DNA from: Gp6-AA45 sp035652075
GTDB lineage: Bacteria; Acidobacteriota; Vicinamibacteria; Vicinamibacterales; CAVVIG01
Length of the DNA stretch: 64,000 bases
Direction: 5' to 3'
Assembly: GCA_035652075.1 (NCBI GenBank)
Contig: DASREL010000116.1
Coordinates: forward strand, 86,376 to 150,375
This document shows, piece after piece, positions 55,224-64,000 of the stretch. Numbering within the stretch: the first letter of the stretch is position 1; every line of letters starts with the position of its first letter. The notes beneath the pieces are model-generated. The model made no database searches and was not told the DNA's origin. It was given only the letters and a program-made list of their open reading frames with translations. A program made the position numbers and the translations under genes.

Positions 55224-56801
55224 GTGTTATCGATATTCGTCAGCCTCGTCGTTCCAGCCATCGTCACCGCCGCCGTTGCGGCGCTGGCCTTCGCCGTCTG
55301 GGTCGCCAACCGCAAACGCATCGCCGCCGAAACGGTCGGCCGCGCCGAAGAACAGGCGCTGCGCATCGTCAAGGACGCCGAGCGCGACGCCGAAACCAAG
55401 AAAAAAGAGGCGCTGCTCGAAGCCAAGGAAAAGGCGCACGAGATTCTGATGGAGGCCGAGAAGCAGGCCCGTCAGGAGCGCCAGCAGTCGGCGACGGTCG
55501 AGGCGGCGCTCGCCAAAAAAGAAGTCATCCTCGGCGAGCGTCAGTCTGCGCTCGAGCGGCACGAAAAGGATCTGCAGTCGCGCGACCGCGCCGTCAGCGA
55601 TCGCGAAAAATCGGCGGCGGCCGCGTCGGCGAAGTACGAACAGCTGTGCGCGAAGCAGCAGCACGAGCTCGAGCGGGTCGCCGGGTTGACGGCCGACGAG
55701 GCGAAAGACCTGCTGATCAAGCAGATGGAAGCCGACGCGCGGCACGACGCGGCGAACCTGCTCAAGCGCCTGGACGCCGAAGCGCGGGAAATGGCCGTCG
55801 GCCGCGCCAAGCAGTACATCACCGAGGCGATTCAGCGCTGCGCGGCCGAGCACGCGATGGAGACGACCGTCTCGGTCGTCGATTTGCCGAGCGACGATCT
55901 GAAGGGTCGCATCATCGGCCGCGAGGGGCGGAACATCCGCGCGCTCGAGCAGGCGACGGGTGTCGACCTGATTGTCGACGACACGCCGGGCGCGATCATC
56001 CTCTCCGGATTCGATCCGTACCGGCGCGAGATCGCGAAGAAAGCCATCGAGCGGCTGATCGGCGACGGACGGATCCACCCGGCGCGCATCGAAGAGGTCG
56101 TGCAGAAAGTGAAGGACGAGATCGACGACGAGACGCGCAAGGAAGGCGGCGCCGTCGCGTTCGAGCTCGGCCTCCACGATCTGCATCCCGAAATCCTGCG
56201 GCTGATGGGGCGGCTCAAGTTCCGGACCAGTTATGGCCAGAACGTGCTGTCGCACTCGGCGGAGGTCGCGCGCCTTGCGGGCATCATGGCCAAAGAAGTC
56301 GGCCTCGATGCGCACGTCGCCGTCCGCGCGGCGTTCGTGCACGACATCGGGAAGGCGATCGATCGCGAAATGGAAGGCACGCACCTGCAGCTTGGCATCG
56401 ACTTTCTTCGCAAGCACGGCGAGAACGAAGCGGTGGTGATGGCGATGGCGGCGCACCACATGGACATCGACTGGCCGTCGCTCGAAGCGATGATCGTCCA
56501 GGCGGCCGATGCGATTTCGGCCGCGCGTCCGGGCGCGCGGCGCGACATCCTCGAGTCGTACGTCAAACGCCTCGAGAAGCTCGAAGGGATTGCCGACTCG
56601 TTCAAGGGCGTGTCGAAATCGTTCGCGCTGCAGGCGGGACGCGAAATCCGCATCATGGTCGAGAGCGAAAAGATCTCCGACGAGGAAGCCGTCTGGCTCT
56701 CGAAAGACATCGCCCGGCGCATCGAGAACGAGCTCGAATATCCGGGCCAGATCAAAGTGACCGTCATCCGGGAGACGCGCGCGGTCGACTACGCGAAATG
56801 A
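55224..56801 (+). CDS. rny: Ribonuclease Y
   Basis: A 525-residue membrane-anchored endoribonuclease. N-terminal helix (LSIFVSLVVPAIVTAAVAALAF), a long coiled coil (about 30-200), KH domain (DLKGRIIGREGRNIRALEQATG) and HD domain with HSAEVARLAG, VHDIGKAID and AAHHMDI. The start is GTG 55224 with AAAGGACG upstream. It overlaps thiL by 4 bp. A YmdB-like partner is encoded at 33795. Confidence 0.97.
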   Translation: MLSIFVSLVVPAIVTAAVAALAFAVWVANRKRIAAETVGRAEEQALRIVKDAERDAETKKKEALLEAKEKAHEILMEAEKQARQERQQSATVEAALAKKEVILGERQSALERHEKDLQSRDRAVSDREKSAAAASAKYEQLCAKQQHELERVAGLTADEAKDLLIKQMEADARHDAANLLKRLDAEAREMAVGRAKQYITEAIQRCAAEHAMETTVSVVDLPSDDLKGRIIGREGRNIRALEQATGVDLIVDDTPGAIILSGFDPYRREIAKKAIERLIGDGRIHPARIEEVVQKVKDEIDDETRKEGGAVAFELGLHDLHPEILRLMGRLKFRTSYGQNVLSHSAEVARLAGIMAKEVGLDAHVAVRAAFVHDIGKAIDREMEGTHLQLGIDFLRKHGENEAVVMAMAAHHMDIDWPSLEAMIVQAADAISAARPGARRDILESYVKRLEKLEGIADSFKGVSKSFALQAGREIRIMVESEKISDEEAVWLSKDIARRIENELEYPGQIKVTVIRETRAVDYAK

Positions 56802-57730
56802 CCGTCGCGGATCTCAGTGAGCGCGAACTCATCGCGCGGATCCAGCAGCGGCTGCTGCCCCGCCCCGAGTGGCTGCTCGTCCCCATCGGCGACGATGCGG
56901 CCGTCGTCGAACCAGCGCGCAATCGCGTCGACGTGCTGACGGTCGATGCGATCGTCGACGGGATCCATTTCGATCGCGCGTTCGTGCCGCCCGACGCGAT
57001 CGGCCACCGGGCGCTCGCGGTCAACCTGAGCGATCTTGCCGCGATGGGCGCGGCGCCCCGCCTCGCGTTGCTGTCGATGATGCTGCCGCCGGACCTACCG
57101 GTCGCCGACTTCGACGGCATTGCGGCCGGCTGCGCCGCGCTCGCCGCTCGACACACGGTCCACATCGTTGGCGGCAACCTGACGCGGACATCGGGTCCGC
57201 TGACGATCGACGTCACCGCGATCGGGACGGTCAAGCGGCGCCAGGCGCTCACGCGCGCCGGCGCGCGCGCGGGCGACGAGGTGTACGTCAGCGGAACGAT
57301 CGGTGCCGCGGCGGATCGTGGCAGCCGCGCGTATCTGTATCCGGAGCCGCGCGTGCGGCTCGGGGTCCTGCTCGCGCGAAACCGTGCGGCGACGGCGTGC
57401 ATGGATCTGAGCGATGGCCTTGCGGACGCCGCGCATCAGATCGCCTGCGCCAGCGGCGTCGGCATGACGCTGGATGCTGCCGCGATGCCGGTACACGGCG
57501 ACGTGATCGCGGCGATCGCTGCCGGCGACGACTACGAGTTGTTGTTCACGACGCGTCCGCGATGGCGCAACCGGCTGCGCGCGGCGATCCGTCACGCAGG
57601 CGTATCGCTGACGCGCATTGGCGTGTGCACGGAACGCCGCGAGGTGCTGCTGTCGCGCGACGGCGATCTCGAGCCGATGCCGTCGGGGTACGCGCACTTT
57701 GGCAGGTCTGACGGCCTGCGCGAGACATGA
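56798..57730 (+). CDS. thiL: Thiamine-monophosphate kinase
   Basis: A 310-residue PurM-fold kinase making thiamine pyrophosphate. It shows PIGDDAAVVEPA near residue 30, DAIVDGIHFDR, ALAVNLSDLAAMGAAPR, HIVGGNLTR, MDLSDGLADAAHQIA and AAGDDYELLFT. ATG 56798 overlaps the rny stop (ATGA). The stop overlaps the DUF2062 start. Confidence 0.95.
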   Translation: MTVADLSERELIARIQQRLLPRPEWLLVPIGDDAAVVEPARNRVDVLTVDAIVDGIHFDRAFVPPDAIGHRALAVNLSDLAAMGAAPRLALLSMMLPPDLPVADFDGIAAGCAALAARHTVHIVGGNLTRTSGPLTIDVTAIGTVKRRQALTRAGARAGDEVYVSGTIGAAADRGSRAYLYPEPRVRLGVLLARNRAATACMDLSDGLADAAHQIACASGVGMTLDAAAMPVHGDVIAAIAAGDDYELLFTTRPRWRNRLRAAIRHAGVSLTRIGVCTERREVLLSRDGDLEPMPSGYAHFGRSDGLRET

Positions 57731-58233
57731 TCCATCTTACAAAGCAGCTGATCCGCCGTTGGCTCGATCAACTGCTCCACATCGACGACACCCCCGAGCG
57801 GACGGCGGCCGCGTTCGCGCTCGGCGTGTTCTTCGGTTTCTCGCCGTTTCTCGGGTTCCACACGATTCTCGGCATCGTGTTCGCGTTCCTGCTGAATCTG
57901 AATCGCGTCGCGGTGTTGCTTGGCGTCTATTCGAACCTCCCGTGGGTGATTGCGCCGTATTACGCGTTCGTCACGATGGCGGGCGCGAAGATCACCGGCC
58001 ATCGTCCGCCGCCGGGATTTCGATCGCAAATCGGCGCGCTGTTCGAAATGTCCGCATTTCACGGCGAGTTCTGGCATCAACTGATCACAATTCTGAAACC
58101 GTTGCTTTTTCCGTACGCGGTTGGCTCGTTTTTTGGCGCGATCATTCTTGCGGCGACTGCGTATCCGCTTGCGCTCGCGTTCGTGACAAGTCGCCGTCGG
58201 ATCTATGACAGAATTCACCACAAGCATTCATGA
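57727..58233 (+). CDS. DUF2062 membrane protein
   Basis: A 168-residue protein with about three membrane segments. It matches DUF2062: ERTAAAFALGVFFGFSPFLGFHTILG, NLNRVAVLLGVYSNLPWVIAPYY. The function is not established. It overlaps thiL and the 3D-domain gene by 4 bp each, so it is translated in the same operon. Confidence 0.92.
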   Translation: MIHLTKQLIRRWLDQLLHIDDTPERTAAAFALGVFFGFSPFLGFHTILGIVFAFLLNLNRVAVLLGVYSNLPWVIAPYYAFVTMAGAKITGHRPPPGFRSQIGALFEMSAFHGEFWHQLITILKPLLFPYAVGSFFGAIILAATAYPLALAFVTSRRRIYDRIHHKHS

Positions 58234-58763
58234 TCATCGCGAAGTCTCTGTGGCGGAAAGCTGTCGTCACAGCGGTTGCGGCGTTCTGCTTCGTGTCGTT
58301 GTACGAAGTGACGGCACTCGACTCGAAGTACGCCGCGCGGCAAGCGACGATGCACGAAACGATCGCGCTGCCGATGCCGGGTGCGCGCCTTGCGTTCAGC
58401 GCGACGGCCTACTGTAAAGGTCTCGTGACCACATCCGGTGTCGCCGCGCAGACCGGGATTGCCGCCGGCGATCCCGAACTGCTGCCGGTCGGATCGGTGA
58501 TCGAAATCGATTCGCTGCCGCAGAAATACAACGGCATCTACACCATCCTCGATACCGGTCCGAGCGTGCAGGGGCGTCAGATCGACGTCTACATGTGGAA
58601 CTGCAACGAGGCGCTTGCGTTCGGACGCCGGCCCGTCCATATCAACGTGCTCCGGTTGGGATGGAGTCCGCGCTCGACCGCACCAGGGTTCTTCGATCGC
58701 CTGTTCGCCAAGCCGCAGCCCGCCCCTCTACCGGCTCGTCCGCTTCCACAAATCTCACAATAG
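58230..58763 (+). CDS. Exported 3D-domain protein (RlpA/MltA-like barrel)
   Basis: A 177-residue protein with an N-terminal membrane anchor/signal (about 9-27). The 3D domain spans about 50-140: FSATAYCKG, SGVAAQTGIAAGDPELLPVGSVIEID, YTILDTGPSVQGRQIDVYM. The three Asp motifs are those of the double-psi barrel of lytic transglycosylases (MltA/YuiC). It may bind or cleave peptidoglycan. A Pro-rich tail ends it. Confidence 0.88.
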   Translation: MIIAKSLWRKAVVTAVAAFCFVSLYEVTALDSKYAARQATMHETIALPMPGARLAFSATAYCKGLVTTSGVAAQTGIAAGDPELLPVGSVIEIDSLPQKYNGIYTILDTGPSVQGRQIDVYMWNCNEALAFGRRPVHINVLRLGWSPRSTAPGFFDRLFAKPQPAPLPARPLPQISQ

Positions 58764-58805
58764 GGCCCGGCCGTTGCATCGAGTCGCGCACGACGAGACG
58801 CGACG

Positions 58806-61040
58806 ATGAGATGGCTGACAGCCGTGCTGCTGCTCGTGGTATTCGACGCGCCACCCGACCGATCGTACTGGCAGGTCGATGCGGCGCGGTACGTGTCTGG
58901 TAGCGACGCACCTGTCATCAACGCCGTCGCTGTCGACAGCCGCGACAACGTCTACGTGGCGTGGTCGGCTTCGAGTTGGACGTTGACGAAATTCGATCCC
59001 AATGGCGCCGTCGTCTTCTCCTCGCCGCTCGATGGCCCGCCAGCGGACGTCGCACTGGACACATCGGATGCAGCCTACGTGCTTGTCGACCGCTATCCGG
59101 TCGGGAGCATCACGAAGTTCGATGCCCGCGGCGCCCGGATCTACTCGACGTCGGTGCCGGCCGCAGACTCCGTGAACATGAGTGCGCTGGCGGTGGATCG
59201 GACCGGCAGTGTTATCGTTGGCGGCACGACTCCGCGTGGTTCACCGTATCGCGACGAGGACCGCGCTCCGCTCGGCGGCACGTACGACGGATTCCTCGCC
59301 AAGTTGGATCCGAACGGACGTCCACTATTTGCAAGAGCGATCGGCGGGCACGGACGCGACACGATCTCCGGCATCGCCACGGACGCAACCGGACACATCT
59401 ACGTCGCCGGCACCACGAACTCGATCGACTTTCCGGCGACGAGCGGCGCGTTTCAACGCCGGCCATCATCCACCGACATGTGCAGGTTTCCCGCCGCGTT
59501 CGACGCATACATCGAACGCTGCGTCGATGCGTTCGTGATGAAACTCGATCCCGCGGATGCGCAGGTTGAATACGCCACGTTCATCGGCGGAGCGAAGAAC
59601 GAAGACACCTCCCGGATCGCCGTCGACCGAACCGGCGCCGCATATGTCGCCGGCACGACCGATTCGAACGATTTTCCGTTTACGGCATCGGGACAACGAC
59701 GGCGATGCGCGGACTCGCCGTTCTGCACGACTGCCGTCCTGACCCGCGTCGCACCCGATGGCGCCTCGCTCGAGTACGCAGTCGGTGTGGACGGGTTCGA
59801 CTACACGCGCATTTCAGGCCTCGCCGTTGCGGCCGACCGCTCCGCGGTCATCGTCGGTGCCACCCCGTCAACGGCGTTTCCCACCAAACGACCGCTGCAG
59901 CCGATCACCGGCGGATCGCCGTTGCTGCGCTCGCTCGATGGTGGTCTGAATTGGGATCCCGTACGCCTCGACGGCTCGGTGTCGGCGGTGACCGGTCTGT
60001 TCGCAGGTGCGGGCGGGCGGCCGTTAGCGGCCGTCACGAATGCCGGAATCCTGACGAGCAACGATGGGGCGCAGTGGCAACGACGAAGCCCGCTGCCGGC
60101 GACTGGCCTGACCGTCTCCGCGTTGGACGCAACGGCGACGCTCCTCGCCATCGATACGTACGGCACGAACGCATTCAGCAGCCCCGATGGCGGAGCCACA
60201 TGGCTGCCGATCGCAATCCCGGACGCGTGCCGCGGCGCGCGGTTCGTCGTCGCGCCGGCGGACAAGTCGACCGTCTACGGCGCCGGGTTCAACGGCACGT
60301 GCCGCAGTGCCGATGGTGGAAGCACGTGGGTCGCGCTGCGCTTCAGAGCCAATTCGCTCGCCGTGGATCCCCGCCATTCGAACATCGTCTACGCTCGCGC
60401 CGATGTCGGCGTCTACCGCAGCGTGGACCGCGGCGAGACGTGGGAACACATGTCGAATCAGCCGTATGGTGCGCTGTACGTCGATGCGACCTCCGCCGTC
60501 TTCATCTACGGTGCGGCGTACTCCGGATTGGGTCTGCCGATCTTGAGAAGCGTCAATGGCGGCGTCACCTTTACGCCAGCAGTGGGCTTTCCATCCACCG
60601 CGACGGTCACGAGCCTCACCAGCAGCGCGGCCCGTCCCGAGGCGATGTGGGCCACTACGTACGATGGCATTTACGGGAGCGCCGACGGCGGCTTGACGTG
60701 GACGAAGTTCGCCGCGTCGCCATCACATATCGATGTTCTCGCGATCGACGCACTGCATCCGACGGCGCTCTACGCGGGCACCAGCGCGAGCAACACAGGG
60801 TTCCTCGCGATGCTCGACGCCGACGGATCGGAGTTCACAGCGTCCACGTACTTCGGCAGCGTCAGCGGCGGCGTGCTCAGTGCGCTGGCGCTTGGTCGGG
60901 ACGGGCGCACGTACGTCGCAGGAACGACGGCGCTGCCGCACCCGCTGCTGCCGGATGCACCGCCGTTTCAGGGACGATTTGGCTTCGTCGCGATCCTGTC
61001 GCCTAGCGACTCTCGGCCTGGGCGCTCGCGAAATCCGTAG
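58806..61040 (+). CDS. Secreted SBBP/Asp-box beta-propeller protein
   Basis: A 744-residue protein with a short N-terminal signal. Residues about 40-350 carry SBBP-type repeats (AVDSRDNVYVAW, GHIYVAGTTNSIDFPATSGAFQ, AAYVAGTTDSNDFP). Residues about 355-690 carry BNR/Asp-box repeats (SLDGGLNWDP, SSDGGATWLP-like, SADGGSTWV, SADGGLTWTKF). The two together predict extracellular propellers. The role is unknown. Its 3' end overlaps the ABC exporter on the other strand by 38 bp. Confidence 0.88.
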   Translation: MRWLTAVLLLVVFDAPPDRSYWQVDAARYVSGSDAPVINAVAVDSRDNVYVAWSASSWTLTKFDPNGAVVFSSPLDGPPADVALDTSDAAYVLVDRYPVGSITKFDARGARIYSTSVPAADSVNMSALAVDRTGSVIVGGTTPRGSPYRDEDRAPLGGTYDGFLAKLDPNGRPLFARAIGGHGRDTISGIATDATGHIYVAGTTNSIDFPATSGAFQRRPSSTDMCRFPAAFDAYIERCVDAFVMKLDPADAQVEYATFIGGAKNEDTSRIAVDRTGAAYVAGTTDSNDFPFTASGQRRRCADSPFCTTAVLTRVAPDGASLEYAVGVDGFDYTRISGLAVAADRSAVIVGATPSTAFPTKRPLQPITGGSPLLRSLDGGLNWDPVRLDGSVSAVTGLFAGAGGRPLAAVTNAGILTSNDGAQWQRRSPLPATGLTVSALDATATLLAIDTYGTNAFSSPDGGATWLPIAIPDACRGARFVVAPADKSTVYGAGFNGTCRSADGGSTWVALRFRANSLAVDPRHSNIVYARADVGVYRSVDRGETWEHMSNQPYGALYVDATSAVFIYGAAYSGLGLPILRSVNGGVTFTPAVGFPSTATVTSLTSSAARPEAMWATTYDGIYGSADGGLTWTKFAASPSHIDVLAIDALHPTALYAGTSASNTGFLAMLDADGSEFTASTYFGSVSGGVLSALALGRDGRTYVAGTTALPHPLLPDAPPFQGRFGFVAILSPSDSRPGRSRNP

Positions 61041-62811
61041 TCTTCTGCCCTCTGTACTGCAGCTCGAACAACTTGAAGTAAATCCCGCGGTGCGCGAGCA
61101 GCTCCTGATGCGTGCCTGACTCGCGCAGCTTGCCTTTGTGCAGGACCAGGATCTTGTCCATGTCCTGAATCGTCGACAGGCGGTGCGCGATCGCGATCGT
61201 AGTGCGATCCTTCATCAGCACGTGGAGCGCGTCGCGAATGATCAGTTCGGTTTCAGTGTCGACGCTCGACGTCGCTTCGTCGAGGATCAGCACGCGCGGA
61301 TCGAACGCGAGGGCGCGCGCGAACGACAGCAGTTGCTTCTGCCCCACCGATAGCGTCGATCCGCGCTCTGCGACGGGAGCGTCGTACGCGCCCGGCAGCC
61401 GCTGAATGAACGGATCGGCGTGCACCGCCTCCGCCGCTCGACGCACGCGTGCATCGTCGATCGACGGGTGCCCCAGGCGGATGTTGTCCGCGATCGTTCC
61501 CGAGAAGAGATGCACGTCCTGCAGCACGAGACTGAAGAGCGCGCGGAGTTCGTGGAGATCCAGTTCGCGGACATCGATGCCGTCGACCGTGATACGGCCC
61601 TTCTTCACGTCGTAGAACCGCAACAGCAGGTTCACGATCGTCGTCTTCCCCGATCCCGTGGCGCCGACGATGCCGACGCGCTGCCCCGGCCGCACCTCGA
61701 AGCTCACGTCCTGCAGCACGTACTCGTCGTCGTTGTAGGCGAACCACACGTGGTCGAACACGATGTGGCCGACCAGCAGCTTCGATCGCTGCGACGGAGC
61801 GGCGGGGGATTCGACGCTCACCGGTTCGTCGAGCAGCTTGAAGATCCGCTCCGACGAGGCCATCGCCGCCTGCATGACATTGAACTTGTCCGACATGTCG
61901 CTGATCGGACGGAAAAACCGCTGCGAGTACTGCAGGAAGGCGACCAGCGCACCGAGCGTCAGCGCGTGCTGCAGGACGCGACCGCCGCCGTACCAGATGA
62001 TCAGCGCCGACGCGAGGCTGGCGACCGCTTCGATCGCCGGATAAAACACCGCGTAGTAGAAGACCGACTGCAGGTTCGCGTCGCGATGCTGCCTGTCGAT
62101 ATCGTCGAACCGGGCGTAATTCAACGCCTCGCGCCGGAACAGCTGCACCGTCGCCATCCCGGTAATGTTCTCCTGCAGGAATGCGTTGATGCGCGCGATC
62201 AACCCGCGGACGACGCGGTAGGACTGGCGAACGTTGCGGCGAAACCACTGGGTGATCAGCACGATGAGCGGCAGGACCGAGAACGACACGATCGCCAGCC
62301 GCCAGTTCATCCCGATCATGATGACCATGATGCCGAGCAGCGTGAAGATGTCGCCAAAGATCGAGATCACCCCCGCGGTGAAGAGATCGTTCAGCGCGTC
62401 GACATCGGTCGTAACGCGCGTCATCAATCGGCCAACCGGATTCTTGTCGTAGTAGCGCAGGTCGAGCCGCTGCAGGTGTGAGTAGATCGCCGTGCGCAGA
62501 TCGAACATCACGCGCTGGCCGGTGAACTGCAGTGTCCAGGTCTGAACGTATTCGGATACGAACGCGACGACGAGCACGACGAGGAACAGCCAGGCGAGCC
62601 GCGCCAGGTCGTCGAGACGTCCCGCGACGATGTAGCGGTCGATCGCGACCTTGGTCAGATACGGCTGTGCCAGCGACGCGGACGATCCGGAAATGATCGC
62701 GACGAACGCGACGATCACGTTCTTCCAGTACGGCCGCAAGTAGCCGAGCAAGCGGCGCATCAGCTTCGCGTCGTAGGCTTTTCCGAGCACTTCCTCGTCG
62801 TGGGCGGCCAT
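61003..62811 (-). CDS. ABC transporter, permease-ATPase half-exporter
   Basis: A 602-residue MsbA/ABCB-type exporter. Six membrane helices in residues about 30-310, then an ATPase with Walker A GATGSGKT (383-390), signature LSVGQKQL and Walker B VLILDEAT, and switch His in IAHRLS. It should act as a homodimer. Similarity to MsbA fits lipid or drug export but substrate is open. The start is divergent to the PadR gene by about 60 bp, hinting that PadR could control it. Confidence 0.94.
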   Translation of the reverse strand: MAAHDEEVLGKAYDAKLMRRLLGYLRPYWKNVIVAFVAIISGSSASLAQPYLTKVAIDRYIVAGRLDDLARLAWLFLVVLVVAFVSEYVQTWTLQFTGQRVMFDLRTAIYSHLQRLDLRYYDKNPVGRLMTRVTTDVDALNDLFTAGVISIFGDIFTLLGIMVIMIGMNWRLAIVSFSVLPLIVLITQWFRRNVRQSYRVVRGLIARINAFLQENITGMATVQLFRREALNYARFDDIDRQHRDANLQSVFYYAVFYPAIEAVASLASALIIWYGGGRVLQHALTLGALVAFLQYSQRFFRPISDMSDKFNVMQAAMASSERIFKLLDEPVSVESPAAPSQRSKLLVGHIVFDHVWFAYNDDEYVLQDVSFEVRPGQRVGIVGATGSGKTTIVNLLLRFYDVKKGRITVDGIDVRELDLHELRALFSLVLQDVHLFSGTIADNIRLGHPSIDDARVRRAAEAVHADPFIQRLPGAYDAPVAERGSTLSVGQKQLLSFARALAFDPRVLILDEATSSVDTETELIIRDALHVLMKDRTTIAIAHRLSTIQDMDKILVLHKGKLRESGTHQELLAHRGIYFKLFELQYRGQKTTDFASAQAESR

Positions 62812-62873
62812 GGCTCCTTGATCATAAGCGAGTGAACCGGTATGCTCCTGTGGCCGTCCAACAGGAGAACGAC

Positions 62874-63212
62874 ATGGGTGAGTCGAAATCCGAAGTGCTG
62901 CAGGGGACCCTCGACATGATGGTGCTGCAGACGCTCGAGGCGATGGGCCCGCTCCATGGCTACGGCATCGCCAGGCGCATCGAGCAGGTCAGCGAGGACG
63001 CCTTGCAGCTCAATCAGGGCACGATCTACGCAGCCCTCCTCCGTCTGCAGCAGCGCAAGTGGATTTCGGCCACCTGGGGGACCTCGGATAACAATCGGAA
63101 AGCAAAGTTCTACGCGATCACCAAGGCAGGGCGGAAGCAGCTCGCCTCGGAGACGGAGAACTGGCAGCGCATCGCCGGCGTCATCGGCCGGCTGATGCGG
63201 CTCTCGCAATGA
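62874..63212 (+). CDS. PadR family transcriptional regulator
   Basis: A 112-residue winged-helix repressor. The PadR core VLQGTLDMMVLQTLEAMGPLHGYGIARRIEQ and the LNQGTIYAALLRLQQRKWI recognition-helix region are intact. The start is ATG 62874 after an AGGAG site; an in-frame start at 62832 is less likely. It overlaps the ADOP permease start by 4 bp, a combination frequent in Acidobacteriota. Confidence 0.94.
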   Translation: MGESKSEVLQGTLDMMVLQTLEAMGPLHGYGIARRIEQVSEDALQLNQGTIYAALLRLQQRKWISATWGTSDNNRKAKFYAITKAGRKQLASETENWQRIAGVIGRLMRLSQ

Positions 63213-64000
63213 ATCGCGCGACCGTTCTCTGGTCGCGCATCCGCGCGTTCTTCTCGCGCGAGCAGCTCGACGCCGAGTTCGCCGACGAAATCGAGTCGCA
63301 CCTGCAGTTGTTGACCGAGGAGCACGTCCGCCGCGGTTTGTCACCGGATGAGGCGCGTCGAGCGGCTCGCCTCACGTTTGGAGGGTCGATGCAGTTCGTC
63401 GAAGATCACCGCGAGCAGCGGGGGCTGCCGTTCGTCGACACGACGATGCAGGACCTTCGGTACGCCGCGCGGACATTCCGAAAGAATCCCGGTTATGCCG
63501 CAGTCGTCGCGCTGACGCTCGCGGTCGGCGTCGGCGCCGTCACGTCGATGTTCACCGTCGTCCGCGCGGTGCTGCTGCGCCCGCTGCCGTTCGCGCAGCC
63601 GGGACGCCTCGTCGAAATCACCGAAACGAATCCCCTGAAGAACTGGACGCACACCGTCGCGGCGCCGGCCAATTTTCTCGACTGGCGCGCGCGCAACGAC
63701 GTCTTCGCCGACATGGCCGGCTACGTCGGGGTCGACGATCGCGGCGCCAGCGTCCTGAAGCGATTCGTCGAGGTCAACGGCGAGCCGGCGTTGCTGACCG
63801 GCATCGCTGTCACCGGCAACCTGTTCGACCTGCTCGGCGTCCGACCGCTCATCGGACGCACGTTCACCTGGCAGGAGACCTTCGACGATACGAACGTGCT
63901 CGTACTCGCGTACGGCACGTGGCAAAGTTTCTTCGGCGGCGATCCGAACATCATCGGGCGCACCATCCGATTGAGCGGGCGGACCAAGCGGGTCGTCGGC
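63209..64000 (+). CDS. ADOP-type orphan ABC permease (MacB/FtsX-like), N-terminal part
   Basis: The first 264 residues are in the window; the gene runs off its edge. An N-terminal helical domain (about 1-75, with DAEFADEIESHL, LSPDEARRAARLTFGG and EDHREQRGLPF) leads to QDLRYAARTFRKNPGY and the first membrane helix (about 98-120), then LLRPLPFAQPGRLVEI. These are hallmarks of acidobacterial duplicated orphan permeases. No ATPase partner is visible. ATG 63209 overlaps the PadR stop. Confidence 0.94.
   Translation, partial: MNRATVLWSRIRAFFSREQLDAEFADEIESHLQLLTEEHVRRGLSPDEARRAARLTFGGSMQFVEDHREQRGLPFVDTTMQDLRYAARTFRKNPGYAAVVALTLAVGVGAVTSMFTVVRAVLLRPLPFAQPGRLVEITETNPLKNWTHTVAAPANFLDWRARNDVFADMAGYVGVDDRGASVLKRFVEVNGEPALLTGIAVTGNLFDLLGVRPLIGRTFTWQETFDDTNVLVLAYGTWQSFFGGDPNIIGRTIRLSGRTKRVVG

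Noticed and set aside
1..64000. Insertion sequences, prophage, integrase or toxin-antitoxin genes
   Set aside because: No transposase, integrase, phage structural gene or recognisable toxin-antitoxin pair was seen; the genes are almost all core or lineage-typical.

Overview
The window is GC-rich, densely packed bacterial chromosome with overlapping start/stop codons in long operons. I see no plasmid, phage, insertion sequence or CRISPR array. It comes from a diderm bacterium: lpxB, lpxD, several outer-membrane beta-barrels and periplasmic proteins are present. Several features fit Acidobacteriota, possibly Vicinamibacteria-like: a PadR regulator followed by an orphan MacB/FtsX-type permease with an N-terminal helical domain (ADOP type), an SBBP/Asp-box secreted propeller, a TolB-like PD40 propeller, and many intergenic 7-bp repeat arrays. 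The taxonomic call is inference; no 16S gene is present.

Layout. 0-6.7 kb (+): ammonium transporter, PLP decarboxylase, DUF1810, TolB-like propeller, MFS transporter. 6.7-9.0 kb (-): a two-gene osmoprotectant ABC importer with fused permease and binding protein. 9.0-9.4 kb (+): two tiny hydrophilic genes. 9.4-18.1 kb (-): an envelope operon running lpxD, OMP, active M16 protease, inactive M16-LolA-like fusion, lpxB, secreted protein, matrixin, OMP. 18.1-24.1 kb: a 49-residue membrane protein, MgtC, a PLC/P1-like enzyme, a YdjM-like hydrolase, endonuclease IV, a PepSY protein and AmmeMemo proteins A and B. 24.1-28 kb (+): gatC-gatA followed by a metallopeptidase/ATP-grasp pair. 28-33.2 kb (-): small membrane genes, omega, and dnaK-hsp20-groES-groEL. 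33.3-39.7 kb (+): hsp20, ymdB-like, xseA, xseB, prenyl synthase, tlyA, panE, nadK. 39.7-43.1 kb (-): MOSC, M20 peptidase, mltG, ruvX. 43.2-47.6 kb (+): phosphatase lipoprotein, EnvC-like protein, degenerate CtpA. 47.6-57.7 kb (+): tRNA-Val(GAC), thrS, infC, rpmI, rplT, pheS, pheT, zapB-like, zapA, 6S RNA, rny, thiL. 57.7-61 kb (+): DUF2062, 3D-domain protein, secreted propeller. 61-64 kb: ABC exporter (-), then PadR and the cut-off ADOP permease (+).

Most genes are housekeeping: translation (thrS/infC/rpmI/rplT/pheST), RNA metabolism (6S RNA, RNase Y, YmdB-like), lipid A synthesis, cell-wall work (mltG, EnvC-like, ZapA) and protein folding. The most unusual signal lies across genes. At least 20 sites carry short arrays of 7-bp (sometimes 9- or 13-bp) degenerate units. 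Many are arranged as inverted repeats. They sit in intergenic gaps, over start or stop codons, and in frame inside genes at linkers and termini (XseA, DnaK, LpxB, EnvC-like, GatA, YdjM-like). Other points worth a second look are the metallopeptidase/ATP-grasp pair, the M16 pair with a LolA-like fusion, a repeat element serving as a signal peptide, a probable ATC start for infC, and a PheT lacking its tRNA-binding domain.
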